From assembly GCF_032854445.1 (NCBI RefSeq), contig NC_088303.1, positions 1,743,501-1,807,500 on the forward strand: 64,000 nt of DNA, written 5' to 3'. Positions 37,455 to 50,385 of the stretch are shown here, piece by piece; the first letter of the stretch is position 1, and every line of letters starts with the position of its first letter. The translations under genes were made by a program, and so were the position numbers. The stretch is from Liolophura sinensis. Taxonomy: Eukaryota > Mollusca > Polyplacophora > Chitonida > Chitonidae. The notes beneath the pieces are model-generated. The model worked only from the letters and a program-made list of their open reading frames with translations. It had not been told where the DNA came from and ran no database searches.

Positions 37455-38465
37455 GTACAACAAATACAACTGTAGCAGATATCCCAGGGCACAAATACAA
37501 CTATAGCCAATATCCCAGAGCACAAATACAACTGTAGCTGATATCCCAGAGCACAAATACAACTGTAGCTGATATCCCAGAGCACAAATACAACTGTAGC
37601 TGATATCCCAGAGCATAAATACAACTGTAGCTGATATCCCAGGGCACAAATACAACTGTAGCAGATATCCCAGGGCACAGATACAACTGTAGCCGATATC
37701 CCAGAGCACAAATACAACTCTAGCCAATATCCCAGAGCACAAATACAACTGTAGCCGATATCCCAGGGTACAACTAAAACTGTAGCCAATATCCCAGAGC
37801 ACAAATACAACTGTAGCCAATATCCCAGGGCACAAATACAACTGTAGCCGATATCCCAGGGCACAAATACAACTGTAGCCAATATCCCAGGGCACAGATA
37901 CAACTGTAGCCGATATCCCAGAGCACAAATACAACTGTAGCTGATATCCCAGAGCACAAATACAACTGTAGCAGATATCCCAGGGCACAAATACAACTGT
38001 AGCAGATATCAGGGCACAAATACAACTATAGCCAATATCCCAGAGCACAAATACAACTGTAGCCTATATCCCAGAGCACAAATACAACTGTAGCTGATAT
38101 CCCAGAGCACAAATACAACTGTAGCTGATATCCCAGAGCACAAATACAACTGTAGCAGATATCCCAGAGCACAAATACAACTGCAGCAAATTTTCTAGAG
38201 CACGAATACAACTGTAGCCAATATCCCAGCGCAAAAATACAACTGTAGTTGATATCCCAGGGCACAAATACAACTGTAGTTGATATCCCAGGGCACAAAT
38301 ACAACTGTAGCCAATATCCCAGGGCACAGATACAACTGTAGCCGATATCCCAGAGCACAAATACAACTCTAGCCAATATCCCAGAGCACAAATACAACTG
38401 TAGTTGATATTCCAGAGCACAAACACGACTGTAGCCAATATCCTGGAGCACAAATACAACTGTAG
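37455..38465. repeat. 31-bp minisatellite, about 33 copies
   Basis: The unit core is CACAAATACAACTGTAGCTG, in the intergenic region downstream of both the NIPSNAP3-like gene and FARS2. Confidence 0.95.
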
Positions 38466-39137
38466 CACCATGTAAATGTCTTTTTCATTTCTACGACTAC
38501 ACAATACCTGCTGCATTGGTTACCCGGGTACATATAGCTACACACATGTAATGACCGGATATGTCAGGGTCAGCCAGAAATGTGAAAGTTGGTATCCAAA
38601 CAATCCTCTCTACCATTTCATTTGTGCAGGGAGGCCAGATTTCATTATTTACCATCTTTGACCCATGTTGAAAGGGCACTGATTTTCTATTTTACCTGTT
38701 CACTTAGACGGGTGTTCATGTAGCTGGCCTACCCCTGACCTTAGATGATAGCAAATGAAAATCAAACACTCAAATTTTGTGATTGAACAGTCATGTCACA
38801 CATGTAGTGAATCCAGCTGCATCCAGGTTGAAGATTTCTGAATGTGAGAACTCATCCTCCTGCAGAAGTCTTCTGGCATTATATCTGACATACAAGTTTT
38901 TGTGAATGATTTGATGGTTAATGACAGCCATATTACACATCAATCCCAGCTATCACATATCATGGATCTGAACACATAACAATGAACGGAACACCATTAC
39001 AGGATTTTGAAATGCTCAGCACACAAGTCGCTCTTGATAGGCACCATAAGTAAACAGACAACTCAATTCAACTTCCCAAAATTGATTGCTAAACAAAACA
39101 GTTCATATTGTAAAATGAGTTTTTGGCACACTTCCAA

Positions 39138-42100
39138 TCATCTTATCTCAACTTTTAACACTGCTTCTGCTTCTTTGGCAATCATTTTATGGACCTCGTT
39201 CACCTCTGCCTGTGTGAGAGTCCTATCCGTGTGTCGGTACACTATGCGGTAACAATGACTGCTTCGCTGGGTTTTCGGATGGACAAACGTGTCAATGTTC
39301 ACAACCTGTTCCACAAGGTCACCTCCGATGTTTCGTACAATGTCAAAGAAATCATTTTCACTGAAAGCTTCAGGGATCCAGAAGGACAAGTCACTGATAC
39401 ATTGTGGGTATAGGCTGACAGGCTGAAATGTAACAAAATGTGAGAGATGAGCTGAAACGTAACAAAATGTGAGAGATGAGCCAATATGTAACAAAATATG
39501 AGAGATGAGCCAATATGTAACAAAATGTGAGAGATGAGCTGATATGTCCTGAACAGAACATGTCTGTCACACAACAGTCAACATCTTGTGATAAATCATT
39601 ACAATTTATTCCAGTGCACTCATGATCATATATGTCTTAACAACCATTCATGATCTAAAATGAGAATGTGAACAAGGAGAGTACCTTTTTTGTGAAGTGT
39701 GGGTGCGAAGGAGGGGGGCAATTTTGAAGCAGAAGTTTTTCAACTTCACACCTTTCATATTTTACAACTGTTGTCTTTTCCCATGAAGATTTACTGGACT
39801 TTCAATGAATGTGAACTTTGGAACTTACCTTGTACTTGATATCAGAGTTGATATCAGCAATGTTAAACTGACTGAGGAAACCCGAATCTCGACTCCAGAA
39901 GATACGAATGTCTGGTATATCAAACAACAACATGGCTAACCTATCAAGACCAAGTCCGAAGGCCCATCCCACCTTATCACCAGCACCACCTGTTGGAAAG
40001 TCAATAATTTCTGTCACCGAAATATACGCGGCATTTGGTGGAATTATAGGGTGGATTTCACAAACAAAATTAATAGTGTTAGTGTCCAAAGATGTCTACA
40101 TCTTTCTTCTTTCATATAGTTACCTTTGTCAAAATATAATATATAATATGTGTACATATAATATAATATGTCCCATCCAGTTAAAATTTACAATGTATGT
40201 CCATCCAGTCAGAATATACAATGTATGTCCCACCAGTAAAAAAAAAATACACAATGTCTGTCTCTCCCAGCCAAAATATACAATGTATGTCCCTTCCTGT
40301 CAAAATATACAATGTATGTGTCACCCAGTCAAAATATACAATGTATGTCCCATCCAGTCACAATATACAATGTATGTCCCTCCCTGTCAAAATATACAAT
40401 ATATGTCCCTCCCTGTCAAAATATACAATGTATGTCCCTCCCTGTCAAAATATACAATGTATGTTTCATCCAGTCAAAATATACAATGTATGTGTCACCC
40501 AGTCAGAATATACAATGTATGTCCCACCCAGTCAAAATATACGATGTATGTGCCACCCAGTCAAAATATACGATGTATGTCCCACCCAGTCACAATATTC
40601 AATGTATGTCCCTCCCAGTCCCAAAATACAATGTATGTCCCACCTAGTCAAAATATAAAATGTATGTATCTCCCAGTCAAAACATACAATGTATGTATCT
40701 CCCAGTCAAAATATACAATGCATGTCCCACCCAGTCAAAATATACAATGCATGTCCCACCCAGTCACAATATACAATGCATGTCCCACCCAGTCACAATA
40801 TACAATGCATGTCCCACCTTGTCAAAATATACAATGTATGTATCTCCCAGTCAGAATATACCATGTATGTCCCACCTTGCCAAAATATACAATATAATTA
40901 TACTCCACCCAGTCAAAATATACAATGCATGTCCCACCCAGTCACAATATACAATGCATGTCCCACCTTGTCAAAATATACAATGTATGTATCTCCCAGT
41001 CAAAATATACCATGTATGTCCCACCTTGTCAAAATATACAATGCATGTCCCACCTTGTCAAAATATACAATGTATGTATCTCCCAGTCAAAATATACAAC
41101 GTATGTCTGCCTAAGCAAATCAAAATGAACAATATTCCTTATAAAGGAACACCATGCCAAAGACATCAAACAACATACCCTACCATCAACCTACAGAACG
41201 TATTGAGACTGGGTCAATTAGCCCTATCCCCTTATAAAGGATCACCATGCCAAAGACATCAGATAACACGCCCTACTGTCAACCTACAGAACGTATTGAG
41301 ACCGGGTCAATTAGCCCTATCCCCTTATAAAGGAACACCATGCCAAAGACATCAGACAACATACCCTACCATCAACCTACAGAACGTATTGAGACCGGGT
41401 CAATTAGCCCTATCCCCTTATAAAGGAACACCATTCCAAAGACATCAGATAACATGCCCTACCGTCAACCTACAGAATGTACTGAGACCGGGTCAATTAG
41501 TTATATCCCCTTATAAAGGAACACCATGCCAAAGACATCAGACAACATACCCTACTGTCAACCTACAGAACGTATTGAGACCGGGTCAATTAGCCCTATC
41601 CCCTTATAAAGGAACACTATTCCAAAGACATCAGATAACATGCCCTACCGTCAACCTTCAGAATGTACTGAGACCGGGTCAATTAGTCCTATCCCCTTAT
41701 AAAGGAACACTATGCCAAAGACACCAGATATGCCCTTCCGTCAACCTACAGAATGTACTGAGACCGGGTCAATTAGTCCTATCCCCTTATAAAGGAACAC
41801 CATGCCAAAGACACCAGATATCATGCTGTACCCTGTCAAAATATCCCATGTACGTACACCAGGTTGATCAGTAATTGGTTTATCCCCATATACTGAACAC
41901 CGAAAAAGGGAGTACCGATACTAAAATTGTGAATTATAAAATTTCAATTGAATCTGAGTCTCCTGCTGCCAATGAAAAGGATGTTCTAGCCGCATCAGGT
42001 AATCCAACTTTGAACCACTGGCCTTTGGGACCGTAGCCGATTCTTTTACCATTAGACCAATATGACATTCTCGCTAGGTCAGGTTGTGGGTCACCAGAAC

Positions 42101-44603
42101 ATTCTACTCTGATACATTCTCCACCTCTTTAAACCCGTCCTCCTGACAATCTGTAATTTCCTAGTTACCTGAGTGAAGTAGCTTTTGTTCCATGGTTCCG
42201 CAGCCTAGTACCTCCAGCCACTCACCAGCAAACTTGATCTCTAATTCCCACGACGGGTGGGTGAAGGGAAAGTAAGCCTCTACCCAGCGCATCTCTATGT
42301 CTGACAATTAAGCAACAGAACACACATTTTTTTAAAACAAAAGACAACCAGTAATACAACCTTAGTTATTTCACAAAAGAGGTGTGAACAAGACTAAAGG
42401 GCCACAATAAATTTTTCCATTGCGAATATAAATTTATAAATCAACTTTATATCTGGGACTGTTTCAAGACCATGGCGTACACCATGTTGGAAAAACCTGG
42501 GGTTTTACAACTTACTCACAATTTTTCATTTACATGAGGAGGAGTCATCATTAGGTGTGTATACACATATTGTCTTCCTGTATCTGGGGCAAGTCCATGC
42601 CCATCAAGTGCTACTGCCAATGAAGTATCAAGAGAAAAATCCAGACATGACACCCCACCCATTAACATTATACTGACCCCTGGCAAACCAGTCCTGTTTC
42701 CTTGCTCTAACCTCTTGGTTGGCAGAGCGCCAAGAGAGGCAGCAACAAGTTTCCATTATTAAAGTCGTTGGTATGATCCGACCTGGGTTTGATTCATGGT
42801 CTGGTGGTTTGCAGAAAAAATGATGTGGTGTTTCTCCTATGTACTAATCAATATGGATATTCAAGGGCAATAACTCGCTAGACAAATACATAATAACTGA
42901 CATGAGAACATTTGAAACATTTGAGTTTGAGATAACCACACAGATTCCTGGTATTAAAACCACCATTTTAGAATAATGCTCATTCGTCTATTCGTGCATT
43001 CATTCTCTTAATGAAGTTAATGGTACAAACCTTTTCCAAACAGATGAACTGCAAGTTTTTCAAGTGTGCTTTTCAGTCTGTGTTCTGATAACTTTGCTGC
43101 CTCTAACGAGTGTGTTTCTTGTTTATCTGATAATCTGCGACCATCTTCAAACAAGGACAAACCTCTCGGGTCTTTTACTTCTGAAAACAGCTATAGAAAA
43201 GTTAAGAACAATTAAGTTGAAAAGAAGAAAGCTTTTTGATACACAAGGATATCTCTCAAATTTTGTTCAGTTTATAATGATATTCGTTTGTGTTACATAG
43301 AAAGATGCAATTTTTCAAAGACTGAAGAAAAGATAGACGAAACTTCCTCTACCTCCCAGAGCTAGGCATTTTAAAGATTATGACTATGATTTAGGCACAT
43401 TAAAAGACAGCTGATCAGATAGATAAAATGTACATTTTTCAAACACAATATGTACTGTTTAAAGCCAGTACATAGTGTTTGCATGAAATGAACATCTATT
43501 TATGTTTTAGTGAAAGAAAACAAAAGATAAGTGAATATCATTGGAAAGTCTGCTTAACTGTGTTGGAATCTGTGACTATTAAGATACTCTGGTCTCCTTA
43601 ATATAGAGAGCCTGCGTGTCCTACATACACGTGGCTGTGGTGAACCTGCACCCTGATGGCGGACAACCCAGGGGGATGACACCCTGATGGCGGACAACCC
43701 AGGGGGATGACACCCTGATGGCTGACAACCCTGGGGGATGACACCCTGATGGCTGACAACCCAGGGGGTTGACATCCTGATGGCGGACAACCCTGGGGGA
43801 TGACACCCTGATGGCTGACAACCCTGGGGGATGACACCCTGATGGCTGACAACCCTGGGGGATGACACCCTGATGGCGGACAACCCAGGGGGATGACACC
43901 CTGATGGCGGACAACCCAGGGGGATGACACCCTGATGGCTGACAACCCTGGGGGATGACACCCTGATGGCTGACAACCCTGGGGGATGACACCCTGATGA
44001 ATTAACAGTGCATACCTCGTGTTCTGTGTACAGTCGTACCCCCTCCATCTGATGGAAAACTGGATAGTGACTTTTGTCTATCGTGTCTCTGCGATACACA
44101 TCGCCGACGACTAGGAAAGCATCCAGTCCTGAGCGGATGAGGTCTCTCTGGTGTGCTGAAGTGTGCGCCCGCAACATGTACTTTTGGTTGATGTAGTAGC
44201 TATCTGACGGGGCTCTAGAGGGATGGTTCTCAGGCACAAATAAACTGTCAAAGTTCTGCTCCAGAGTCACCACAGGACTGAGGTTGTCATACACAGAAAA
44301 CATCGGATTGCCAGAACGATTTAAAAAATGGGAGTAAAAGAAGTTCTGAATTCGCTGACGAATTATGTTTATCGGGTGACATTTCTGGTTGTGAAGCCGC
44401 CAGTCTAGTCGCGTTAGAATCCTGGGACTCACATTTGTGGCGGAATCTGTGTTGTATGTACTCCCTAATACTGTCACCTGACCTGGCTGTTCAGCTAGCA
44501 TCTGTGGTAAGTTCAGCCCTGTGGTTGTGCAGGTATGACGAGCACCAAACACAGTCACTGTTTTCTTCCATGCCAGCAGGGAGACTGTTGCACGTATAAA
44601 CAT
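39138..44603 (-). CDS. FARS2: Mitochondrial phenylalanyl-tRNA synthetase, complete, 5 coding exons
   Basis: Exons in transcript order: 44603-44016, 43190-43031, 42300-42169, 39989-39829, 39422-39138. The total is 1,326 nt, 441 residues plus TGA; human FARS2 is 451. All phases agree. The enzyme charges mitochondrial tRNA-Phe as a monomer. The start [14 protein letters not shown] is basic and presequence-like and lies 20 nt inside an exon whose acceptor is at 44,624. Class II catalytic core: HTSAHQ at residues 147-152, motif 2 GDVYRRD at 167-173, [14 protein letters not shown] from exon 3, and motif 3 [13 protein letters not shown] at about 301-313. The last exon (348-441) is the FDX-ACB anticodon-binding domain, with [15 protein letters not shown] and IGGDLVE. 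Residues expected for activity appear intact. The gene is head-to-head with LYRM4 and convergent with the NIPSNAP3-like gene. Confidence 0.97.
39423..39540. repeat. 29-bp repeat of the FARS2 exon 5 acceptor tract, about 4 copies
   Basis: On the minus strand the unit is a pyrimidine-rich tract ending TTTTGTTACATTTCAG, the real acceptor of exon 5. The next copy upstream keeps TTTCAG; the outer two have lost the AG. Confidence 0.88.
40165..41110. repeat. 29-bp minisatellite, about 32 copies
   Basis: The unit core is AAAATATACAATGTATGTCC, in FARS2 intron 3. A degenerate unit reappears at about 41,830-41,860, beyond the 93-bp array. Confidence 0.95.
41125..41835. repeat. 93-bp tandem repeat, about 7.5 copies
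   Basis: The units contain CCTTATAAAGGAACACCATG, AACCTACAGAACGTATTGAG and CCGGGTCAATTAG. A 93-bp unit is 31 codons, so a plus-strand frame stays open. It lies in FARS2 intron 3. Confidence 0.94.
42690..42870 (+). mobile_element. tRNA-like SINE head remnant
   Basis: TTGGTTGGCAGAGCGCC resembles an A box and GGGTTTGATTCATGG a B box, in FARS2 intron 2. No clear body or target duplication was seen. Confidence 0.35.
43648..43998. repeat. 31-bp minisatellite, about 11 copies
   Basis: The unit core is ATGACACCCTGATGGCGGAC, starting about 18 bp after the donor of FARS2 coding exon 1. It is GC-rich compared with its surroundings. Minus-strand frames continuing from the exon are read-through. Confidence 0.95.
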
Positions 44604-44694
44604 GATACCTATGTCAGAAAAGCCTGGAACAAAACCAACACAACCTGAATCATGCAATTATAGACAACTTTTCCATCATAAAGTAACAGTAGTT

Positions 44695-44945
44695 TTGGAG
44701 CTACCTCGCTTGGCACTCAGCATAAGAGGCATATGCCAAGTACTGGTCAGCCCATTTTCAGTGTAATGTGACTGGTTGCCCAGTGGGGCATCATGTCTAG
44801 TGTCTTTAGCATGGCTTTCCAGTGAGGCAGCACGGTAAATACGTCAGAATTTGGTCTGGCAAGTTAGAAGGAGACACTATCCTGATATGACCAAAACAAT
44901 GTTAAAAGCAACACAGAAATTCAATCAATCAATCAATCAAGTAAC
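44695..44945 (+). mobile_element. Older SINE related to family 2 (body and tail)
   Basis: CCTCGCTTGGCACTCAGCAT, TAATGTGACTGGTTG and CCAGTGAGGCAGCACGGTA align with the family 2 body. The tail is (AATC)n. It lies just upstream of the FARS2 first coding exon, inside its predicted 5' UTR intron. Confidence 0.65.
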
Positions 44946-45656
44946 TCAGTAGCAAATTGTTTGAGGAGATCTGTAAAACTATTCATATATATGTACCGCA
45001 TGTAGGCCTAGCTATATCCTACTGAAGCTTAAATCACATTCCATTCTTAATTTCCCATTTGATCAGCTGCTTGCACATCATTTTACCCACTGCATACAGA
45101 AACTCATTATTTTTTTCCAGAACTGAAGTTGACACAGAAGCTAGGTCACATTATCATGAAATGACAATAATGACAGTGGAAATTTATTCTGCCGCTCACA
45201 CAAACTTTCAGAACATTCTGAGAGAAAACAAAAAACCATGTGTACAGTGCCGGGTTTGGCCTTGGATTGACAGCTTATGGTGTTTGCCCTAATTTAGGAA
45301 TTACATGTAAATCTCATTCATTTACAGTCAATGTCACTTAGCAAATCTCTTAATGCTATTACTGGCTGGCTACCGGTGCCATTATTCTAAACCTAGTCCT
45401 AGTTCAATTAAATGAAACGCCGACGTCCATACAATTTCATCAACTGTTGAAAAGAAACTCTAAGTCCTGACTTGACAATGTAGTCAAGTTACAGCTACAC
45501 GCACATAACTGTACAAATGTAAATAGGCCTGCTACAACAAGTGCATTACATATTGACAACATTTTGCAAGCCCAGAAACTGCTTATCAATGCCCCCCACC
45601 CCTCGATCTGAGTATTAGGAAACCGAAGGCTATGAAATCAGTAAAGGCTAACATAC

Positions 45657-45773
45657 TTTCAGGGTGAACTAGAAGAACAAATCGCTGACAGTCATCAGTC
45701 CGTCCCTCCCAACATCAACACGTGTGTGAATCCTGGAACTCTTCAGTGTTTGAAGGAAGGTAAAGTATCCAAG
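45657..45773. promoter_or_regulatory. Putative FARS2/LYRM4 bidirectional promoter and FARS2 5' UTR exon
   Basis: The FARS2 start codon lies in an exon with an acceptor at 44,624, so an upstream untranslated exon is needed. The best donor on the minus strand is CCCTGAAA then GTATGTTAG, placing the exon end at 45,657. That exon would lie against, and perhaps overlap, the LYRM4 leader, whose ATG is at 45,774. The minus-strand leader contains a short upstream ATG frame ending just before the donor. This is a junction prediction; no transcript was seen. Confidence 0.5.
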
Positions 45774-47691
45774 ATGTCAGCCACCAGGCAGGGAGTGTTG
45801 ACTTTGTACAAATCTTTACTTCGCGAAAGCCAAAAATTTACGGGTTATAATTACAGGTGGGTATTGAAACTTGCTTACACCCGGTGGCCTAATTTAATGC
45901 AGAAAAAAGGAAATAGTTGTCAATAGTATTTCCTATCGAAAACTATAATCTGTACGTCTTGCCAGGCGTGCTTATAAAGAGTACCTTGCCTCGGTACCAA
46001 TGTCATAGTCATCAATTTAAGTTCCATGAAAACACTAATTTACATAACTTCAGCTGAATTGATGCATTTTATTTATCCTTAAAGGTTTTTGGAAGCTCTG
46101 TTGTGTCTGAATAAGGCTGACACAAGACAGATGCGAAATGCACAGAAATACTGCAACTTTCCAGTAGGCCTATGTCGAGTTTTTTGGCTTGACTGGTACT
46201 ATAGCGACTGGACACTGCAGTGTCAAAACTTTCTTACGTTACCCCACGTGTAACTAAAGTCGGCGTGCGTCATCTTGATAACCCACAAACTGCTATAATA
46301 TAGTATCGAGAAATGTGATTATTTTTTATGACCATAAATGAATGCCATGAACCCTTTTGGTTAGGCAAGTCCCACAACAGGTTAGCTTGTTACATAGGCC
46401 ACACAGTTTACGTTGATATATGCCAGGGATGGTGTAATGCTTGTGTGAACAGTGGTAAATGTACCGTCAATACGACACATTTGGGGCTTTTTCTCAGGCT
46501 ACCAACACAGCAGCTGTGTTGCTCGATAAGTTACCCCACTCAACAACTAGGCTGGGAGCTATACTATTAGTATTTCATGGGGCAAAACTTTTGCTGACAT
46601 TTATTTGAAAACTTTGATTGTGAAGTGAAACCAGAGACCTGAGACCTTAAGAAAACAGTTCTTGTTGCTGCATCGTTTGGCGCTCAGCACTGAGAGGTTA
46701 AAGCTAGAAAACAGAACTGGTTGGCCGAGTGTCTGTATAATGTGACTGGGTATGGTGCCATGTCTGGTGTCTTGAGCATGATACTTCAGTGATGGAGCAT
46801 CTCTTTGGTGACATGAACTAGGCTCCTAAGGCTGTCATAAAAAGACACAGCATATATACACAAACCTATCTTCATTGTCATATGATTGAAAAATGGTTAA
46901 GTACGATGTAAAACGATGTTAGGCATACAGACATACATACTTTGTGTCTAATGTGACAGCCTACCCTGCACTAACACTAGGCAAGCTGTGATGTGTTTTC
47001 AGCTTGATTGCATGGTATATCGCTTCACATTGCATACAAAGAGGCAGTTGTTTATTGACCAAGTGTACACTGTTGCTGACTTGGGATCAAAAGAGTTATA
47101 ACATGTTCATTCAAATTTATTTCTTTTTTGCTGAAAATTGACTGAAAAGGAAAAAGCTTTTCCAAGCAGCATAGCTCCCAGCCCACAGAAGTGTCAACCC
47201 TTGGTGTTTTTATTACTACCTGAGCATGCCTACAATATTAGGAGCACCTGTGTGTTATTCTTGCCCAATTGATAGTGCAGACTTTTCCATGTAAAACAGC
47301 TGGATGTTAGTAAATTATACTAGTAAATTTAGTATATTCTTAAATCACATGGCCAAAAATTTGTGGCTAATACAAGACAATGACTTATCAATTTGTTGAT
47401 CACTTCAGCAAAAAGTAGACACAATGTTAATATTAGCATGTCCCTTGTTTTGTTTGAGTCTAGAACTGCTGGAAATAGAAAATGTAATTACTAATCAAGC
47501 ACATGTACAGTTCTGTTTTTGGAACAGATATATGTCACATTGATGACATTTTGATCATCTCTATTTCCAACAGAACATATGCGTTAAGAAGAACAAGAGA
47601 TGCCTTCAAAGAACATAAATCGGCACCACCAGAAGAAGTGGAAAGCCTCTTAAGGAAAGCTCAACATAATTTAAATGTTATTAAAAGACAG
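45774..47691 (+). CDS. LYRM4: LYRM4 / ISD11 iron-sulfur assembly factor, exons 1-2 (last exon not found)
   Basis: Exon 1 is 45774-45856 and exon 2 is 47574-47691, joined in phase (AG plus A). Together they encode 67 residues, from MSATRQGVLTLYKSLLRES through NYRTYALRRTRDAFKEH to LNVIKRQ. Human LYRM4 is 91 residues with the same order of blocks (LYR box, NYRTYA.RR.RDAF, VIRRQ). ISD11 stabilises the cysteine desulfurase NFS1 in the mitochondrial matrix together with acyl carrier protein. The Leu-Tyr-Arg box reads LYK here. Exon 2 ends in phase 0 before a strong donor (CAG then GTAAGT). The final exon, about 20-24 residues, was not recognised in the next 16 kb and may lie beyond the window. No ATG lies in frame upstream of 45,774 after the nearest stop. 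Confidence 0.9.
46660..46970 (+). mobile_element. Older SINE related to family 2, in LYRM4 intron 1
   Basis: TTTGGCGCTCAGCACTGAG, TATAATGTGACTGG, CATATGATTGAAAAATGG and TTAAGTACGATGTAAAACG match the body and tail of family 2 with many changes. Confidence 0.65.
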
Positions 47692-50385
47692 GTAAGTAGT
47701 CATTTGTACTGTTGGTAGATGCTTATGTGCATGTCACATACGGCTGCCTGTTGCTAAAGGCAAGAAAGCTGACGATATTTTCTGTATGGCAAATGTGTAT
47801 TGTTTGTGTACACTTGTTTTGCTGTCCTGTAAGCTCTAATGTTGAGCCATATATGTATCTTGATTCATGAATGGATTTTGATCCTATTTCTCTGCCTATT
47901 GCAAAGTGTTTGTCCTGCTTCAATTGACAAAAAAATATATATTCAGTAGATGAAGTTATAGGCAATGTGACTGCATTGTTGTTTATGTATTTATGTACTT
48001 ATGTACTTTTATCTCGTTAATTAGAAAATGTCTTTGGTGAAAAAGTCAAATGACCAAAAAAAATTCATTCAGAGATTTTAAAGATTACACTGGAAGTGAA
48101 AATAACCAATAAGAATAAGTAGCTGATAAATGTCTTGGGAATTTTTTCAGGAGACACTCGGGTAGCACTCACTCACTCACTAACTCATTCATCAAATGGC
48201 CATTAACTGCAAATGCCAGCTTTAAATTTGTTTTTAAAATCTTTAGGCTCATTTAGTAGGGAATTTTTGGCTACCTCATCAGGGCTCGCAAAATCTGAAA
48301 CAATCTTTGGGCAGGTAGCCCTTTGGGCAGGTTACATTAGAAACAAGATTGTCAGTAACTGCAAGCAAGGTAACATGGATGAACCTCTGCAATTGTTTCC
48401 CATAGTCATCATACAGATACAAATAAAGTATATTAGGTATTCACTTCTGTCACATTCAGTCTAAAACTTTGATAGCCCGACAGGGAGCATGCTCTCAGTT
48501 TCCAGTAGCCCGAAGAAAAAATCAGGTTGTCCCAGGATGTTGGACTAGCGATTTGGCAAGCCCTGCTCATACATTCTTTATGCTCGGGTGACCTTAGCAT
48601 TTGGCATTCGTGTGGTGGTTTGTGTCCTGTCAGGTGGCAGCTGAATGTTCATTTTCAGGGGAGACTACTCTTGTGGGAATAGTCCAGCTGTAGATTTCTG
48701 AATTGCTTTCTGCTTATGGTTTGAAAAGCTCAAAATGTGGAGCAGTGTCAAAAGTTTAGTGTTTTTCTAGAAGATGGGTAAAATGATAAGATATACGGCA
48801 GTACAGATTGTTTTACTAACTTCCTCAGAATTCCCATTGTATGTGGTATTACTACATGGTACAAAAAACAATTTCTGTGGTTTCTACTTTTGTCTGACCT
48901 TAGTAACACTTACCTCAAGTGGAAGCACAATATCACCCACTGCTGACGAATGGCCACAAATGATGCTGCTCTTTTGACTGCTTTCTAACAACAGATAAAT
49001 AGAGTCAAAACGTAGAATCTGTCAAAGACTTTATGTTTGGGGACACTTTCAGTCACATACTTGTTAATTAGTGCTATGCATTGAATGACAAAACCTTTGA
49101 AACATTGTTTTTGTTCTATTCCATAGGGCCTCCTTGCTATAAATTTAAATATTCAACCTAGTTTCCCTTGGACCCGGACTAACATTTGAAGACTTGTTCA
49201 GTTTTTGATCCTGAAATGTATAAAACAAGCATTAAATCATCATTCCTGAGTTGTGAGAATGGGATTGTAGAATTTTTGAAAGTAACCTGTAACTCTGACA
49301 TGCATCGGTCACATGAAATTCTTGAGTATGGTGTAAAACACCAATCAATCGGATTAAATTAATCATTTTTGTGAAATATTCTTGAGTATTACGGTGAGTA
49401 AGCAAACATGCCCTTATAAGTACAGAGATTGTTGTTTAGTCACTCGTGAAACCTACCACCATGACCACATGGGGCACAGCTAAAGTTCTGATTTGTACTC
49501 GTACATAGCAAACTAAACATTGGCAGTAGTTCATTTGACACACTTCTTGGTGACAGAACAAAAGTAGGACTGTCCTTAAGCTGTTTCTAAATGGCATAAT
49601 TCCCAGGCATCTGTATGTAGGCCGCTAGAGGTAATGACCTGTGCACATAATGGAAATACAGCTTAGTGCACAGGTAAAAAGGCCACTGTTAGGTATTATA
49701 GATTTGTTTATAAGCCACACTTGAACATGAGCTTACCTTAACACAGTAATCCAGCTAGTCTGGTTTACGTTACAGGTATACTTCCAGCTACAACAGCTAA
49801 CTTTCATCTTCAGGACTGATATTAGGCCTCTCGGTCATGAAAGCAAATCCTCGAAAAGTGAGGTCATCCGTTTGAATCCAGTTGTGACCGGTTTGGTTTT
49901 GGCTTTACAACAGGTGTTTTTGTCAGGTAGCTGACAAAGTGTGGCGGTTTCGTCCGAGCTGTAAATGCTTTCCTCTGCCCATAACCAAGGCGTAGAAATC
50001 CTGACAGCGTGAAGAATTCTTGGCACCTCTTTACAGGCTTATTCTGCACCTTTATAATTAACCTGCTCATATAAACATGAAGCTGGACCCTCACTTGCAC
50101 ATTTGGTGAGATCTCTGGACATTCGATTGGCATCCGACTGATAAGGTCATGAGTTCAAACCCAAGTCTTGATAGTTGGACTTTGAATTTAGATCAGAAGG
50201 TTTGTTAGCTAAGTCAGTGGTTTACTATTTACTTGTTTTCTCAATCTGTAAACCTGACCGTGAAATAAATTTATAAATATGATGCAAAGTATATATGTAA
50301 GTTAAATAAATAGTAAAAGAGAGTCATTGTGTGTAATAATGTATAAAACTGTTTGGGGGTGGGTGGGGAAGGCGCTATAAAATAT
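47692..50385. other. No gene recognised: LYRM4 intron 2 or intergenic
   Basis: AT-rich DNA with short unconvincing frames, SINE tail pieces near 49,300-49,400 and a few CACT repeats at about 48,168. I saw no exon with a good acceptor matching the LYRM4 C-terminus. Confidence 0.6.
49305..49400 (+). mobile_element. SINE family 1 tail remnants
   Basis: Two short pieces, GAAATTCTTGAGTATGG with AAAACACCAATCAATC and GTGAAATATTCTTGAG, match the 3' end of the family. Confidence 0.55.

Noticed and set aside
40100-41874. Long plus-strand frames of about 330 and 400 codons
   Set aside because: They run through the 29-bp and 93-bp arrays in FARS2 intron 3, antisense to the gene.
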